NCBI GenBank assembly: GCA_033763435.1
Contig: JANRKN010000002.1
Coordinates: 1 to 47,279 of the forward strand
Reading direction: 5' to 3'
Origin: JANRKN01 sp033763435
Lineage (GTDB): Bacteria > Planctomycetota > Phycisphaerae > Phycisphaerales > UBA1924
DNA length: 47,279 nucleotides
Shown: positions 17,126-26,061 of the stretch, piece after piece
How positions within the stretch are numbered: position 1 is the first letter of the stretch
Layout of the letters: each line of letters begins with the position of its first letter
Position numbers and translations under genes: made by a program
Notes under the pieces: generated by a model
Told to the model about the DNA's origin: nothing
The model's database searches: none
What the model saw: only the letters and a program-made list of their open reading frames with translations

Positions 17126-18406
17126 ATGAACGATCACGAGCGCGAGGGTGGGCGCGGTCTGACGGGTCTGGGCGGCCTGTCTGCGAGCTGGGGCACGACG
17201 CTGGCGTGGGCGGCGTACCTCGGCGTGTCGTGGACGTGGTGCATCGGGATGTATCTGCCGGTGCTGCTCCGGCGCGACTTTGGCGATTGGTCGTTTCTGG
17301 TCTTTGCCGTGCCCAACATCGTGGGCGCGGCGCTGCTGGGGTGGGTGTGCGCGCGGCCCGGCGCGTCGGAGCGGCTCGTGTCGGGGCATCGGCCCGCGAT
17401 GCGGCTGTTCTCGGCCGTCACGCTGAGCTTTCAGGTGTTCTTCGCGCTTTGGATGCTCTGGGGCAATCTCGCGGCCCGCGAATGGACGGGCGCGGCGGTG
17501 GTGGCGGCGGGGCTGGGCGCGTCGGGCGCGATCACGTTCGCCGCGGCGAGGCACGCCAGGCGCATGAGGCTGTGGTCGGTACTGCTGTGGTGCGTGTCGG
17601 CGGCGCTTGCGCTGGGCTGGGTGTTTGTGCTCGCAGAGCGCACCGCGCCCGTCGCGCGCGTCGTGGGCGAACTGCACTCGGGCGCGCCGACGGGCCTGCT
17701 GCTGCTCATGCCCGTGTGCGCGGTCGGATTCCTGCTGTGCCCCTACCTGGATCGCACGTTCCATCACGCCCGCCAGCAGCTGCACGGCGCCGCGGGAACG
17801 CGGGCGTTTACGATCGGGTTCAGCGTGTTCTTTGCGGCGATGATCGCGTTCACGCTCGCGTACTCGGGCGAGCTGCTCGGCGCGGCGCGCGGAACGGACC
17901 AGGCGCTCGGACCGGCGCTGGGATCGATCCCGGTTCAGCTCCACATCGCGCTGCAGCTGGGCTTCACGGCGATGCTGCACGCGCGCTGGCCACGGCGCGA
18001 TGCGCCCGCCTCGCCCACGGTGCGCGTGGGGATTGGCGTCGCGCTCGCCGCGGCGCTGGGCGCGTTCACGCTCGGCGCGCTCATGCCCGGGCATGCGGGG
18101 CTCTCGAGCTTCGAGGTCATGTACCGCCTCTATCTCAGCTTCTACGGGCTGGTGTTCCCGGCGTACGTCTGGATCTGCATGATTCCGGCGTGGCGAGAGG
18201 GTGGGGGACAGGGTGGGGGACAGGGTGGGCAAGAGGGTGGCGCGCCCAGCATGCGGAGTCTGATCGTGTGGCTCGCGGCCTGCGCGGCGGCGTCCCCCTG
18301 TTTCTGGATGGCGTTCATTGCGCGCGAGACGGTGTGGGCCGCGCCGGGGATCGGGCTGATTCTGCTCGCGCGGCTGCTCGTGCCGCGGACCGCTAGCGCG
18401 CGCTGA
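17126..18406 (+). CDS. Polytopic membrane protein, family not recognised
   Basis: 426 residues with about 12 predicted membrane spans. Examples are LAWAAYLGVSWTWCIGMYL, SFLVFAVPNIVGAALLGWV, LFSAVTLSFQVFFALWML, FSVFFAAMIAFTLAYSG and YLSFYGLVFPAYVWICMI. The early VPNIVGAALLGWV segment vaguely recalls sodium:solute symporter-like folds, but I see no diagnostic motif and do not assign transport. A cytoplasmic-looking loop near residues 357-371 is made only of Gly, Gln and Glu and is encoded by 12-bp tandem repeats (18198-18240). AAGG lies 4 bases before the ATG, and the gap to the DUF4442 gene is 6 bp, suggesting a joint role. Its last 14 bp overlap the end of the convergent GH53 gene. Confidence 0.7.
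   Translation: MNDHEREGGRGLTGLGGLSASWGTTLAWAAYLGVSWTWCIGMYLPVLLRRDFGDWSFLVFAVPNIVGAALLGWVCARPGASERLVSGHRPAMRLFSAVTLSFQVFFALWMLWGNLAAREWTGAAVVAAGLGASGAITFAAARHARRMRLWSVLLWCVSAALALGWVFVLAERTAPVARVVGELHSGAPTGLLLLMPVCAVGFLLCPYLDRTFHHARQQLHGAAGTRAFTIGFSVFFAAMIAFTLAYSGELLGAARGTDQALGPALGSIPVQLHIALQLGFTAMLHARWPRRDAPASPTVRVGIGVALAAALGAFTLGALMPGHAGLSSFEVMYRLYLSFYGLVFPAYVWICMIPAWREGGGQGGGQGGQEGGAPSMRSLIVWLAACAAASPCFWMAFIARETVWAAPGIGLILLARLLVPRTASAR
18198..18240 (+). repeat. 12-bp in-frame tandem repeat
   Basis: Units AGGGTGGGGGAC at 18198-18209 and 18210-18221 are identical. AGGGTGGGCAAG (18222-18233) and a partial AGGGTGG (18234-18240) follow. The array encodes a Gly/Gln/Glu loop of the membrane protein and could change length by whole units without frameshift. 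Confidence 0.8.
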
Positions 18407-19541
18407 ATGCGCGCGGACGGCCCAGCGTGGCCAGCGCTGGAAGCGCCGAGCGCGTGAAGCTGAACAGCGCGAGATTCTCCCACGGGCTGGTGGACTGCGG
18501 GGGCATGCTGACCCACTCGGGCGCCCAGTAGCAGACGCAGGAGTCTCGCACGACGGGCGCCGAGGCGACGGCTGAGATCAGCGCGTTGATGAAGCCGCTC
18601 TGCCCGAGCGACGTGGGCGAGTAGCCCGGTTCGAGCGTGACGCCCTGGCCCACGATGTTGAACTCGTTGTCGTTCCAGCCAAGCGTGAAGGGGTACGCGG
18701 TTTCGACGACCCAGACGGGGCGGCCATAGCGGGCGGTGAGGTTGGTGACGTTGGCGGAGAGCGCGGAGAGCGTGCCGTGCCACCAGGGGTAGAACGAGAG
18801 GCCGATGGTGTCGAAGGCGGAGAAGTGGGGGAGGAGGTTGTCGAAGAACCATTGGCAGGCGCCGGAGTCGCCTCCGCGGTCGAGGTGGACGACGGAGCGC
18901 GCGCGGCCGGCGGTCGCGTCGCGGACGGCTGAGGAGGCGGAGGAGAGGAGCGCGCCGAGGTTGGCGAATCCGCCTGCGCCAGAGCCATAGAGCTGGCCGA
19001 CGGGCCAGAGCATGCCGTTGGTGATCTCGTTGCCGATCTGAACCGCGAGCGGCGTCCCCGAAGTGGAGACGATCTCGTCGAGCGCGTCGCGCGTGTGGCG
19101 ATAGACGCGGTCGGCCATCGTGGCGAGGCTCAGGCCCGACCACGCGGCGGGGGGCGTCTGGTGGCCCGGGTCGGCCCAGGTGTCGGAGTAGTGGAAGTCG
19201 ATGAGCGTGCGCATGCCGGCGGCGCGGGCGCGTGAGGCCATCGCGGCGGTGCGTGCGACCGAGCTCCAGCCGTCGACGGGGTTCACCCAGACGCGCAGGC
19301 GCATGAGGTTGATGCCAGCGTCGGCGAAGATGCGGACGACGTCGCGCGTGCCGCGGGCGTCGGACCAGGTGACGCCTGCGGCTTCGAGCTGGGGAACAAA
19401 GGAGAGATCAGCGCCGCGCCAGCGAGGTTCGGCGGGCAGACGTGTGCGCGTGACCGCTGGCTGCGCGAGGGCGCGTCCGGCGCCGACAGGCAGCGTGAGA
19501 CCCGTCGCCGCGATCAGCCTGAGCATGTCCCGCCGGTCCAT
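18393..19541 (-). CDS. Secreted GH53 arabinogalactan endo-beta-1,4-galactanase
   Basis: 382 residues from the ATG at 19541, which opens a twin-arginine-like signal (MDRRDMLRLIAATGLTLPV...ALAQ); an earlier ATG at 19559 adds six residues. The GH53 pattern is clear: RGADLSFVPQLEAAGV at the start, NLMRLRVWVNP, then DFHYSDTWADPGHQTPPAAW. The acid/base Glu172 is in QIGNEITNGMLWP, the segment GLSFYPWWHGTL follows, and the nucleophile Glu280 is in VVETAYPFT. Family members cut the beta-1,4-galactan side chains of pectin and type I arabinogalactan. The gene lies 30 bp after DUF1643 and may be the last gene of that transcript. Its 3' end overlaps the convergent membrane protein gene. With GH5 it suggests growth on plant or algal polysaccharide. 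Confidence 0.9.
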   Translation of the reverse strand: MDRRDMLRLIAATGLTLPVGAGRALAQPAVTRTRLPAEPRWRGADLSFVPQLEAAGVTWSDARGTRDVVRIFADAGINLMRLRVWVNPVDGWSSVARTAAMASRARAAGMRTLIDFHYSDTWADPGHQTPPAAWSGLSLATMADRVYRHTRDALDEIVSTSGTPLAVQIGNEITNGMLWPVGQLYGSGAGGFANLGALLSSASSAVRDATAGRARSVVHLDRGGDSGACQWFFDNLLPHFSAFDTIGLSFYPWWHGTLSALSANVTNLTARYGRPVWVVETAYPFTLGWNDNEFNIVGQGVTLEPGYSPTSLGQSGFINALISAVASAPVVRDSCVCYWAPEWVSMPPQSTSPWENLALFSFTRSALPALATLGRPRAFSAR

Positions 19542-19571
19542 GCGGTTAATGTACCGCATTGTGCGGCGAAC

Positions 19572-20174
19572 TCACAGCGAAACCAGCGGGAACGCCTCGG
19601 GCTCTTTCGCGCTCGGCACGTAGAGCGGATGGCGGGGCTGCCCTGCGCCGGTCACGCCCAGGCAGATCGGCTCGAGGCCCGCGATCGGCGCCAGCAGGGC
19701 GCGGACGGTGACGTCGCGTCCGAGAAGGCTCGCGTGGTTGCCCCAGGCGACCACAACGGGCGCCCGGCCCGCGGCGGCGCGCGAGGCCGCGGCGTGGATC
19801 CAGTCGTCGTTGGCGGGTCCGATGGGATCCGAAGACTTGCGCAGCGCGGCGGGGTCGGTCGAGCGCAGGGCAAAGACGTTGCAGACTTCGCAGCCCGGCA
19901 GCCCCCGGCGCATCGCCCACGCCATGCAGCGCGTCACGGTGGGATCGAGCACCTGCGCGTCGGCGGTGCTGGGGTTGAGCATGATGAAGAGCGCCGAGGC
20001 GTGCGGGCTCGATGGATCCCAGCGGCGGCAGAGCCAGTAGCGGTGCGCGCGGTCGCGCGAGAACACCGCCACGCCCAGCGCAACACGCTCACCCAGCGCG
20101 GCGGACATCGCGCCGTGCCAGCGGTCGACGGCCAGGCCTCGTGTCGGCAGAGGCGGGGCGTCCGGCGCGCTCAT
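19572..20174 (-). CDS. DUF1643 domain protein
   Basis: 200 residues. The DUF1643 pattern is present: YWLCRRWDPSSPHASALFIMLNPSTADAQVLDPTVTRC in the first half, then a VCNVFALRSTDPAALRK segment, VVVAWGNHASLLGRD, and a C-terminal GVTGAGQPRHPLYV. The family is widespread in bacteria and phages and has no established biochemical role; the fold is thought to resemble uracil-DNA glycosylase-like proteins, but I cannot test that here. The start codon overlaps the yebC stop by 4 bp (ATGA), so it is co-translated with yebC. Confidence 0.8.
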   Translation of the reverse strand: MSAPDAPPLPTRGLAVDRWHGAMSAALGERVALGVAVFSRDRAHRYWLCRRWDPSSPHASALFIMLNPSTADAQVLDPTVTRCMAWAMRRGLPGCEVCNVFALRSTDPAALRKSSDPIGPANDDWIHAAASRAAAGRAPVVVAWGNHASLLGRDVTVRALLAPIAGLEPICLGVTGAGQPRHPLYVPSAKEPEAFPLVSL

Positions 20175-20950
20175 GCGTCGGATTCTCCGCTGGGGTCCCC
20201 GGCGGTGTCGGCGTTGGTGTAGACGTTCTGCACATCGTCGAGGTCTTCGAGCGCGTCGACGAGCGCGTTGAACGTCTCGGCCGATTCGCCCGACAGCGTC
20301 ACGCGCGTCTCGGGCTCCATCGACAGCCTCGCCTCGCGGATCGAGACGCCCGCGGCCTCCAGCGACTTCTTCGCGGATTCAAAGCCCTCGACGCTCGTGA
20401 GCACGAGAAACACGGGGCGGTCGTCTTCGTCGGTGCCCAGGGGGCGGACGTCGATCGCACCCGCGTCGAGGCCCAGTTCCATCGCGCGGTCTTCGGTGAG
20501 GGGCGCTCCGGGGGCGGTCGAGGTGATGACGATCGTGCCGCGGGCGTGGAACATGTACGCGACACAGCCCGAGGCGCCGACGTTGCCGCCCGCGTCGGTG
20601 AAGGCCAGGCGCACGTCGTTGATGGTGCGGGTGCGGTTGTCGGTGAGGGCGTCGATGATCAGCGCGGAACCGCCGGGGCCATAGCCCTCGTAGCGGATGG
20701 TCTCGAAGCTGGAGGTGTCGCCCTCGCCGGTGCCTTTCTTGATCGCGCGCTCGATGGTGTCGCGCGGCATGTTGGCGTAGCGAGCCTCATCGATGGCGTA
20801 GCGCAGCGACAGATTCGACGCCGGGTCGCCCCCGCCGTTGCGCGCGGCGACCATGATCGCGCGCGAGATCTTGGACCAGAGCTTGGTCTTCTTCTTCTCG
20901 ACCGCCGCCTTGCGGTGCTTGATCTTCGACCATTTATTGTGGCCAGCCAT
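20171..20950 (-). CDS. yebC: YebC/PmpR (TACO1) family protein
   Basis: 259 residues, the usual length. The diagnostic N-terminus MAGHNKWSKIKHRKAAV is followed by NGGGDPASNLSLRYAIDEAR, MPRDTIERAIKKGTGEG and YEGYGPGGSALIIDALTDN. The C-terminus matches the family's LEDLDDVQNVYTNAD. YebC proteins were annotated as transcriptional regulators; recent work on bacterial YebC and mitochondrial TACO1 supports a role in translation of proline-rich or other difficult sequences. The location downstream of nusA, infB and rbfA agrees with a translational role (inference). It starts 21 bp after the TPR lipoprotein gene and overlaps DUF1643 by 4 bp. Confidence 0.95.
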   Translation of the reverse strand: MAGHNKWSKIKHRKAAVEKKKTKLWSKISRAIMVAARNGGGDPASNLSLRYAIDEARYANMPRDTIERAIKKGTGEGDTSSFETIRYEGYGPGGSALIIDALTDNRTRTINDVRLAFTDAGGNVGASGCVAYMFHARGTIVITSTAPGAPLTEDRAMELGLDAGAIDVRPLGTDEDDRPVFLVLTSVEGFESAKKSLEAAGVSIREARLSMEPETRVTLSGESAETFNALVDALEDLDDVQNVYTNADTAGDPSGESDA

Positions 20951-20971
20951 GCGCAGCGCACCCTCAGAGAG

Positions 20972-23900
20972 TCAGTCGGTCCGGATCTCGGCGGGGAGAG
21001 CGATCCCGCGCTCGGCGAACGTGGGCGCGAGCGTGGGCTCCTGCCCCGCGCGCGCGGCGCGGACTTTGGCGCGCACCGCCTCGAGTTGCTCGGTCGCGCG
21101 CCTTACCGATGCGGAGACCGCCTCGAGGCCCTCGCCGTTGTTGCCCCGCCCAAGCGCCCCCGCGCGAGCCCGGCGCTCGTCGAGTTCCATCTGGACGAGC
21201 GCCTCGGCCTCGGCCCAGAGCTTGCGCGCGCCCTCGCGGTCGCCCATGCGCCAGGTCGCGTCGCCGAGATGGTCCAGATGCGTGCCGTTGAGCCGGCCCG
21301 AGAGCTCGACCGCGCGCTGGAGCAGCGTCACAGCGCCCAGACGCGCGCCGCGGTCGGCAAGCTGGCCCTCGAGATACCGCAGCCAGCCGAGCGAATCGAT
21401 CACCGAGGCCTCGTCGGGCAGCAGTCGCGCGGCCAGCTCGAGCAGACGGTCGGCCTCGTCGATGTTCTCGCCCGCTTCGGCCAGGAAATAGCCGAGGTTG
21501 TTCGCCGCCCAGCCGTGGTCGGGGTGGATCCGAAGCGCGAGGCGGTACGCGTCGTTGGCTTCGCGGTCGCGCCCGTTCTCGTGCATGAGGTTGCCAACGG
21601 CGTAGGCGATCTCGCCCTCGGCGGGCGGGTTGGGCGCTGAAGCGGGCCCGTCGGGGATCGTCATCAGTCCGCCGCTGAACAGGCGCGCGACGCGCACCGT
21701 GAGCCCCAGCTCGCGCAGCACGGCGATCGCCTCTTCGATGTCGGCGTTGGTGCCCACGCGTCCGATCTGCGTGAGCCACTCGCCCGCGAGCTGAGAGACG
21801 AGGTCCGGCGCATTTGCGCCGGGCGCCGCGACGCGCTGGCGCTCGCGCTTGGCCCATTCGGGAAGCGCGGCCTTGGCGAGCGCGAGCCCAGCGCGCGAAG
21901 ATCGATCGAGCGAGACCGCGGTGAACGCCCGCGCGAGGCCCGAGCCCTCCTGGCCCGGCAGCGCCGCGGCGTAGCTGCGGACCGCGGCGAGGATGCGCTC
22001 GGTGTTGTTCGGGTCGGCGAGCGCCGTGAGCTGGACCCAGACGTCGTACTGCGGGCCCGTCGAGAGCAGGCCGCGGCTCGCGAGAGTCGCGAGCGCGCGC
22101 GAGGCGCCCTCAAGCGCCGAGCCCTCGCGTGACTGAGCGGCCTTGGAGATCATGGGCTGCACGGCCGAGAGAATCTGCGCCAGCGTCGCGTCGGGCAACT
22201 GCGATGCGCGAGGAAGCGCGGACTCCAACCTCGCGGCGGCGTCAAGCCAGCGCTCCTTGCGGACCAGCAGCGAAACAAGCTCGAGCCCCGCGGGCAGCGT
22301 CCAACTGCGCCGGCCTTCGAGACGGGCGAGCGCGGCGTCGTCGGCCTCGGCCTCACGCTTGAGCACCGAGCGCAGCACGTTCTCGCGCAGCGACGCGAGA
22401 TCGTCGTTCTCAAAGCGTTCAAGCTGCGTGCGGGCGAAGGCCTCAGCCTCATCGCCCCGGCCCGCGGTCGCGAGCACGCGTGTCAGGGCGATCGCGGCGG
22501 GGATGGAGTCCGGGCGCTTCTCAAGCTGCGCACGGAGCCAGGCTTCGCCACGCTTGAGCCCCGCGCCGCCGTCGGTCTCGCCCGCGCGCTGCCAGACGGC
22601 GGTGAGCAGGTCGAAGATCGCCGCGCCGCCGGGCTCTTGTTCCGCGAGGGCGGTGAGTTCTCGCTCGGCCTGGGCCCATTGTCCGCGCTGCGCGAGTTCG
22701 CGCGCGCCGATGAAGCGGAGCAGGCGGCTCGACGGGTCGGCCTCGCGCACGCGGCGGATGACGTCGGAGACTTTCTCCTGCGACGCGAGCGCGCCGCCGG
22801 GGCCATACGCCGCGAGCAGCACTTCGTGGGCGCGGGCGTGCGCGGGGCGCTCGGCCAGCACGCGCTCGGCCAGCTCGACGGCGCGGGGTGCATCGCCCGC
22901 CACAAGCGCGAGCTCCATCCCCAGCTCGCGGGCGCGTAGCAGGCTTGCAGCATCGGGCGCAAGGTCCGGAGTATCGCCCGCGCGCGTGGCGGCAAGCAGA
23001 GGCTCGAGCACGGCGAGCGCTTCGCTCGTGCGCTGGATCGCGCGGAGTGCCGACGCGACCGCCAGGCGGTCGGCCGCGGTCTTTGCTTCGCCCATCTCCT
23101 TCAGCGCGGCCTCGGCTTCGTCGGCCCGGCCCGCCATCGCGAGAAGCTCGACCCGTACCGCGCGCGCGCCCAGACTCACTGCACCCGCAAGCGGCTCAGC
23201 GGCGTCGTCACGCGGAAGCAGACGCGAGACCAGCCCCGCACGCAGCAGGCGTGAGCCCTCGCCGGCGCCTCGCGAGGTCGCGGCAAGAAACTCGCGGAGA
23301 TTGCGCCCCGACGATACGACCACGCCCGTGACGAGCCCGGTGAGCAGCGGCTCGCGTTCGAGCGCGCGGCCCAGCGTGTCCGCCAGGTCGCGAACGTCCG
23401 TGGGCGAGGCCTGATCCAGAAGCTCAAGGCCCGGGCCCGTGTCGGCAACGTCGGCGAGCCAGAGATCCAGCAGCGCGGCGCGGGCGGCGCGGGGGTCGTG
23501 TCGCGAGAGCGCCGCGGCGCGGGCACGGATCAGCGTCGGGCGTGCGGCCTCGGGCCCGGCGCGCTCCATCCGAGCGATGCTGTCGCCCAGCGCACGCGAG
23601 AGTGTCCGGTCCTGCGCGACGTGCGCGATCAGCCCGATGAGCCGGTCGTCGGCCGCTTGCGCGTTCGACTGCGCCTGCGCCCAAAGGCGCTCGGCCAAAA
23701 GCTCGGCGGCGCGGCCCGCGGCGCCTGCACGGATCGCCACGTCAACCCGGCGCGAGAGCAGTGAGGCGGGATCGAGCACGCCCACTTCGCCCGCGCGGAC
23801 ATACGCCGCGTCGGCCGTCGCGCTGTCGCCCAGGCGCGCCGCGGCATCGCCCGCGACACGGAACAGCTCGCCCCGGCGCCGGAGCAGTTCGGCCAGCGCT

Positions 23901-24775
23901 TCTCGCGCGCCCGAGCGCTCGTCGAGGATCGCGGGCGTCTCCATCGCCTGCAGCAGCAGCGTCGCGCCCGCGCGGAGATACCCAAGCTCGACCATCGACT
24001 CGCCCAGCGCGGCGGTCGTCAGAAGCGCCGCATCGGGCCGGCCTTGAAACGCGCCGTCGCTGACGACACGCGCCAGCAGCCTCGCGGCCTCGGCGGGCTG
24101 GCCCTGGCGAAGACTCTCGCGTGCGAGCACCAGCAGCACCTCGGGCTCGCGCAGGCCCAGCGCGACCGCGCGGCGCATCGCGTTGATTGCCGCGGGACCC
24201 CGGCCCGCCGCGGCGAGCGCGTTGCCAAGCTCACGCCAGATCTCGGCGCTGCCAGGATCGATCTTCGCAGCTTCCTGCAGATCTTCAACCGCCTGTGCCG
24301 CCTTGCCCTCGCTGAGCTTGAACCGACCTGCGGCATAGGCCTGAAGCGCGCCCAGCCTCGCGTCTTCACCTTCGATCTCGATCCGCGCGGGGGCCTCGGG
24401 CGCGCGGGCGTCGAGGGGCTGCGAAAGAAGCTCGGCGATCGCGGCGTCGAGCGAGAGTTCTGCTTGCGGCCTTCGTTCGTCGGTGATCGGCGCGAGGGCC
24501 GAGGCTTCGACGCCGGGCGTTGCACCAAGCGACGCGGCGGTCCGAAGCGTCGCGGCATCGCGCACGGGCGCGAGCACATCGTCGGGCTGGGACGCGTGGG
24601 CGGTGGATGACGCGGGCGAGGCCGGACCGGCGCCCGGGTTCGCTGCGGCGGGAGTGGTGGGGGCGCAGCCGACGCTCCCCGTCAGCGCGCCGACGGTCAC
24701 GCCCGCGCGGAGCAGAAGCGTTCCTGCGCGGAGCAGCACCGGCCGGGCCCGATCACTCGCTCGCTGCGGGGTCAT
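20972..24775 (-). CDS. Large TPR-repeat lipoprotein
   Basis: 1267 residues. The N-terminus has a hydrophobic stretch ending in GSVGC; Cys37 is a probable lipid anchor, though the lipobox is imperfect. After an Ala/Pro-rich linker almost the whole protein is alpha-helical with TPR-like units. One is near the start (ALQAYAAGRFKLSEGKAAQA, EIWRELGNALAAAGRGPAA). Another is near the end, where DAYRLALRIHPDHGWAANN, LLELAARLLPDEASVID and GWLRYLEGQLADRGARLG are typical of TPR. Such proteins usually scaffold envelope complexes, and no enzyme motif is visible. It is expressed with the HhH-GPD-like gene (start overlaps that stop by 4 bp) and with yebC 21 bp downstream. No partner can be named from the sequence. 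Confidence 0.85.
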   Translation of the reverse strand: MTPQRASDRARPVLLRAGTLLLRAGVTVGALTGSVGCAPTTPAAANPGAGPASPASSTAHASQPDDVLAPVRDAATLRTAASLGATPGVEASALAPITDERRPQAELSLDAAIAELLSQPLDARAPEAPARIEIEGEDARLGALQAYAAGRFKLSEGKAAQAVEDLQEAAKIDPGSAEIWRELGNALAAAGRGPAAINAMRRAVALGLREPEVLLVLARESLRQGQPAEAARLLARVVSDGAFQGRPDAALLTTAALGESMVELGYLRAGATLLLQAMETPAILDERSGAREALAELLRRRGELFRVAGDAAARLGDSATADAAYVRAGEVGVLDPASLLSRRVDVAIRAGAAGRAAELLAERLWAQAQSNAQAADDRLIGLIAHVAQDRTLSRALGDSIARMERAGPEAARPTLIRARAAALSRHDPRAARAALLDLWLADVADTGPGLELLDQASPTDVRDLADTLGRALEREPLLTGLVTGVVVSSGRNLREFLAATSRGAGEGSRLLRAGLVSRLLPRDDAAEPLAGAVSLGARAVRVELLAMAGRADEAEAALKEMGEAKTAADRLAVASALRAIQRTSEALAVLEPLLAATRAGDTPDLAPDAASLLRARELGMELALVAGDAPRAVELAERVLAERPAHARAHEVLLAAYGPGGALASQEKVSDVIRRVREADPSSRLLRFIGARELAQRGQWAQAERELTALAEQEPGGAAIFDLLTAVWQRAGETDGGAGLKRGEAWLRAQLEKRPDSIPAAIALTRVLATAGRGDEAEAFARTQLERFENDDLASLRENVLRSVLKREAEADDAALARLEGRRSWTLPAGLELVSLLVRKERWLDAAARLESALPRASQLPDATLAQILSAVQPMISKAAQSREGSALEGASRALATLASRGLLSTGPQYDVWVQLTALADPNNTERILAAVRSYAAALPGQEGSGLARAFTAVSLDRSSRAGLALAKAALPEWAKRERQRVAAPGANAPDLVSQLAGEWLTQIGRVGTNADIEEAIAVLRELGLTVRVARLFSGGLMTIPDGPASAPNPPAEGEIAYAVGNLMHENGRDREANDAYRLALRIHPDHGWAANNLGYFLAEAGENIDEADRLLELAARLLPDEASVIDSLGWLRYLEGQLADRGARLGAVTLLQRAVELSGRLNGTHLDHLGDATWRMGDREGARKLWAEAEALVQMELDERRARAGALGRGNNGEGLEAVSASVRRATEQLEAVRAKVRAARAGQEPTLAPTFAERGIALPAEIRTD

Positions 24776-25599
24776 GAGCGTTCCTTGGTCGGCCGCGCGG
24801 GCTTGGGCGCGTTGTCCTTCGCCGGGCGGGCCTTGCGCGCGGGCTTGGCCTCTTGGTCCTCTGCCTCGTCGGCCTTGGGCTCGGCTTTGCGGGCCTTGGC
24901 GGGCTTGAGCGCCGCCTTGCCTGCGGCTTTGGCCGGTGACTTCTCAGTACGCGCTGGCGTGTCGGTGTCGTCAGGCTCGTCGGCCTGCGTTTCGGCCCAT
25001 GCGCACAGCGACGCGAACCAGCCCAGGGGCTCGCCCGCCTTGGCCTGGCGCTCGAGGCTTGTCGAGGCGCCGTCGGCGTCCGTGTCCTTGTCCAGGCACT
25101 TGTGCTTGGCGAGCAGGGCGCTCAGGCGGTCGTCGACCGGCACGGCATGACCACCGCAGCAGAGCAGATAGACGCGCGACGCGACCGCTCTGGGCACGCC
25201 CTCGAGCGATTCCAAGTACGCCCGCGCCTCGCGCTTGCCCGCGCTCGCGAGCCATTCGAGGCTCACCTTGTGCTCGCGGCGGTAAAGGTCGTTCAGCGCT
25301 GCCCGGAGCCGCTCGGCCTTCTCGAGCGCGCGGGCGTCGGTGCCCATCGCCCGTGCCGTTTCCGACGCGAGGCACACCCGCAGGTCGTTGAGATCGACAA
25401 ACTCGAGCGCCAGCGCCGCGAGTGCCTGCTCGGCCCACGCGCGACGCGCGTTCCACGCCAGGATCGAGAAGACCAGCTCGCGGACGATCGCGTCGTCCTC
25501 TGCGAACAGGTCGGCGGGCGCACGGAGACGGGCGGCGTCGGCGCCGTCGGCCTCGTAGCGGCGGATCAACTGCAACAGCCTCTTGGATGCCTCCGCCAT
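24772..25599 (-). CDS. Degenerate HhH-GPD (endonuclease III-like) protein with basic tail
   Basis: 275 residues. Residues 1-200 are helical and contain a helix-hairpin-helix of endonuclease III type: SLEGVPRAVASRVYLLCC (131-148), then HAVPVDDRLSALL with Asp156 at the position of the catalytic Asp. The Lys that gives Nth its lyase activity (LPGVGRKTA) is replaced by Ala138, and no four-cysteine iron-sulphur loop is present. It could be an Asp-only glycosylase or a DNA-binding protein without catalysis. From about 215 to the end the chain is Lys/Ala/Pro/Glu-rich (KSPAKAAGKAALKPAKARK), like histone H1-type tails of bacterial DNA-binding proteins. The stop overlaps the TPR lipoprotein start by 4 bp, an odd pairing. 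It lies 93 bp after rbfA on the same strand. Confidence 0.7.
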   Translation of the reverse strand: MAEASKRLLQLIRRYEADGADAARLRAPADLFAEDDAIVRELVFSILAWNARRAWAEQALAALALEFVDLNDLRVCLASETARAMGTDARALEKAERLRAALNDLYRREHKVSLEWLASAGKREARAYLESLEGVPRAVASRVYLLCCGGHAVPVDDRLSALLAKHKCLDKDTDADGASTSLERQAKAGEPLGWFASLCAWAETQADEPDDTDTPARTEKSPAKAAGKAALKPAKARKAEPKADEAEDQEAKPARKARPAKDNAPKPARPTKERS

Positions 25600-25692
25600 G
25601 CTGGGTCGCCCGCGTCCTTGACGGTCTCTGACCGTGAAAAGTACTGCCGAGTGTGAGGTGGCCCGGAACTTCGCCTCAGCGTACGCGCGGCG

Positions 25693-26061
25693 TCAGGGCT
25701 GGGCCTCGCCGCGCTTCTCGCGCTCTTCCTCAACCTTGCGGAGCGCCTCCAGGACGCCCAGCTGGTGCTTCAGGGAGGAGTCCAGCTTGAAGCTCAGACG
25801 CGGGAGGCGCTTGGAGTCGATCTTCTTGCCGATCTCCTTGCGGATGTAGGGCACGGCGTCGCGCAGGCCGTGGAACGTCAGGTCCTCCCGCTCGTGGGGA
25901 AGCACCGAGACGGTCAGCGTGGCGTCGACGAGGTCGTCGGAGAGTCGAACGTTCGTGATGGTGATGAGGCCCGAGATGCGCGGGTCGTGGAAGCCCCGGT
26001 TGATGACTTCCTGCACCGCTTCGCGGAGGTTGGCCGCCAGTTGTTCGCTCCGCCTGCTCAT
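25693..26061 (-). CDS. rbfA: Ribosome-binding factor A
   Basis: 122 residues, normal size. The RbfA KH-like fold is recognisable: MSRRSEQLAANLREAVQEVI, then DPRISGLITITNVRLSDDL, TLTVSVLPHE, and LRDAVPYIRKEIGKKIDSKRLPRLSF with the conserved basic loop. RbfA binds the 30S subunit and helps mature the 5' end of 16S rRNA. GGAG lies 5 bases before the ATG, inside the end of the DUF503 gene, and the start overlaps that gene's stop by 4 bp. The truB gene that often follows rbfA is not here; the next gene is the HhH protein. Confidence 0.95.
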   Translation of the reverse strand: MSRRSEQLAANLREAVQEVINRGFHDPRISGLITITNVRLSDDLVDATLTVSVLPHEREDLTFHGLRDAVPYIRKEIGKKIDSKRLPRLSFKLDSSLKHQLGVLEALRKVEEEREKRGEAQP

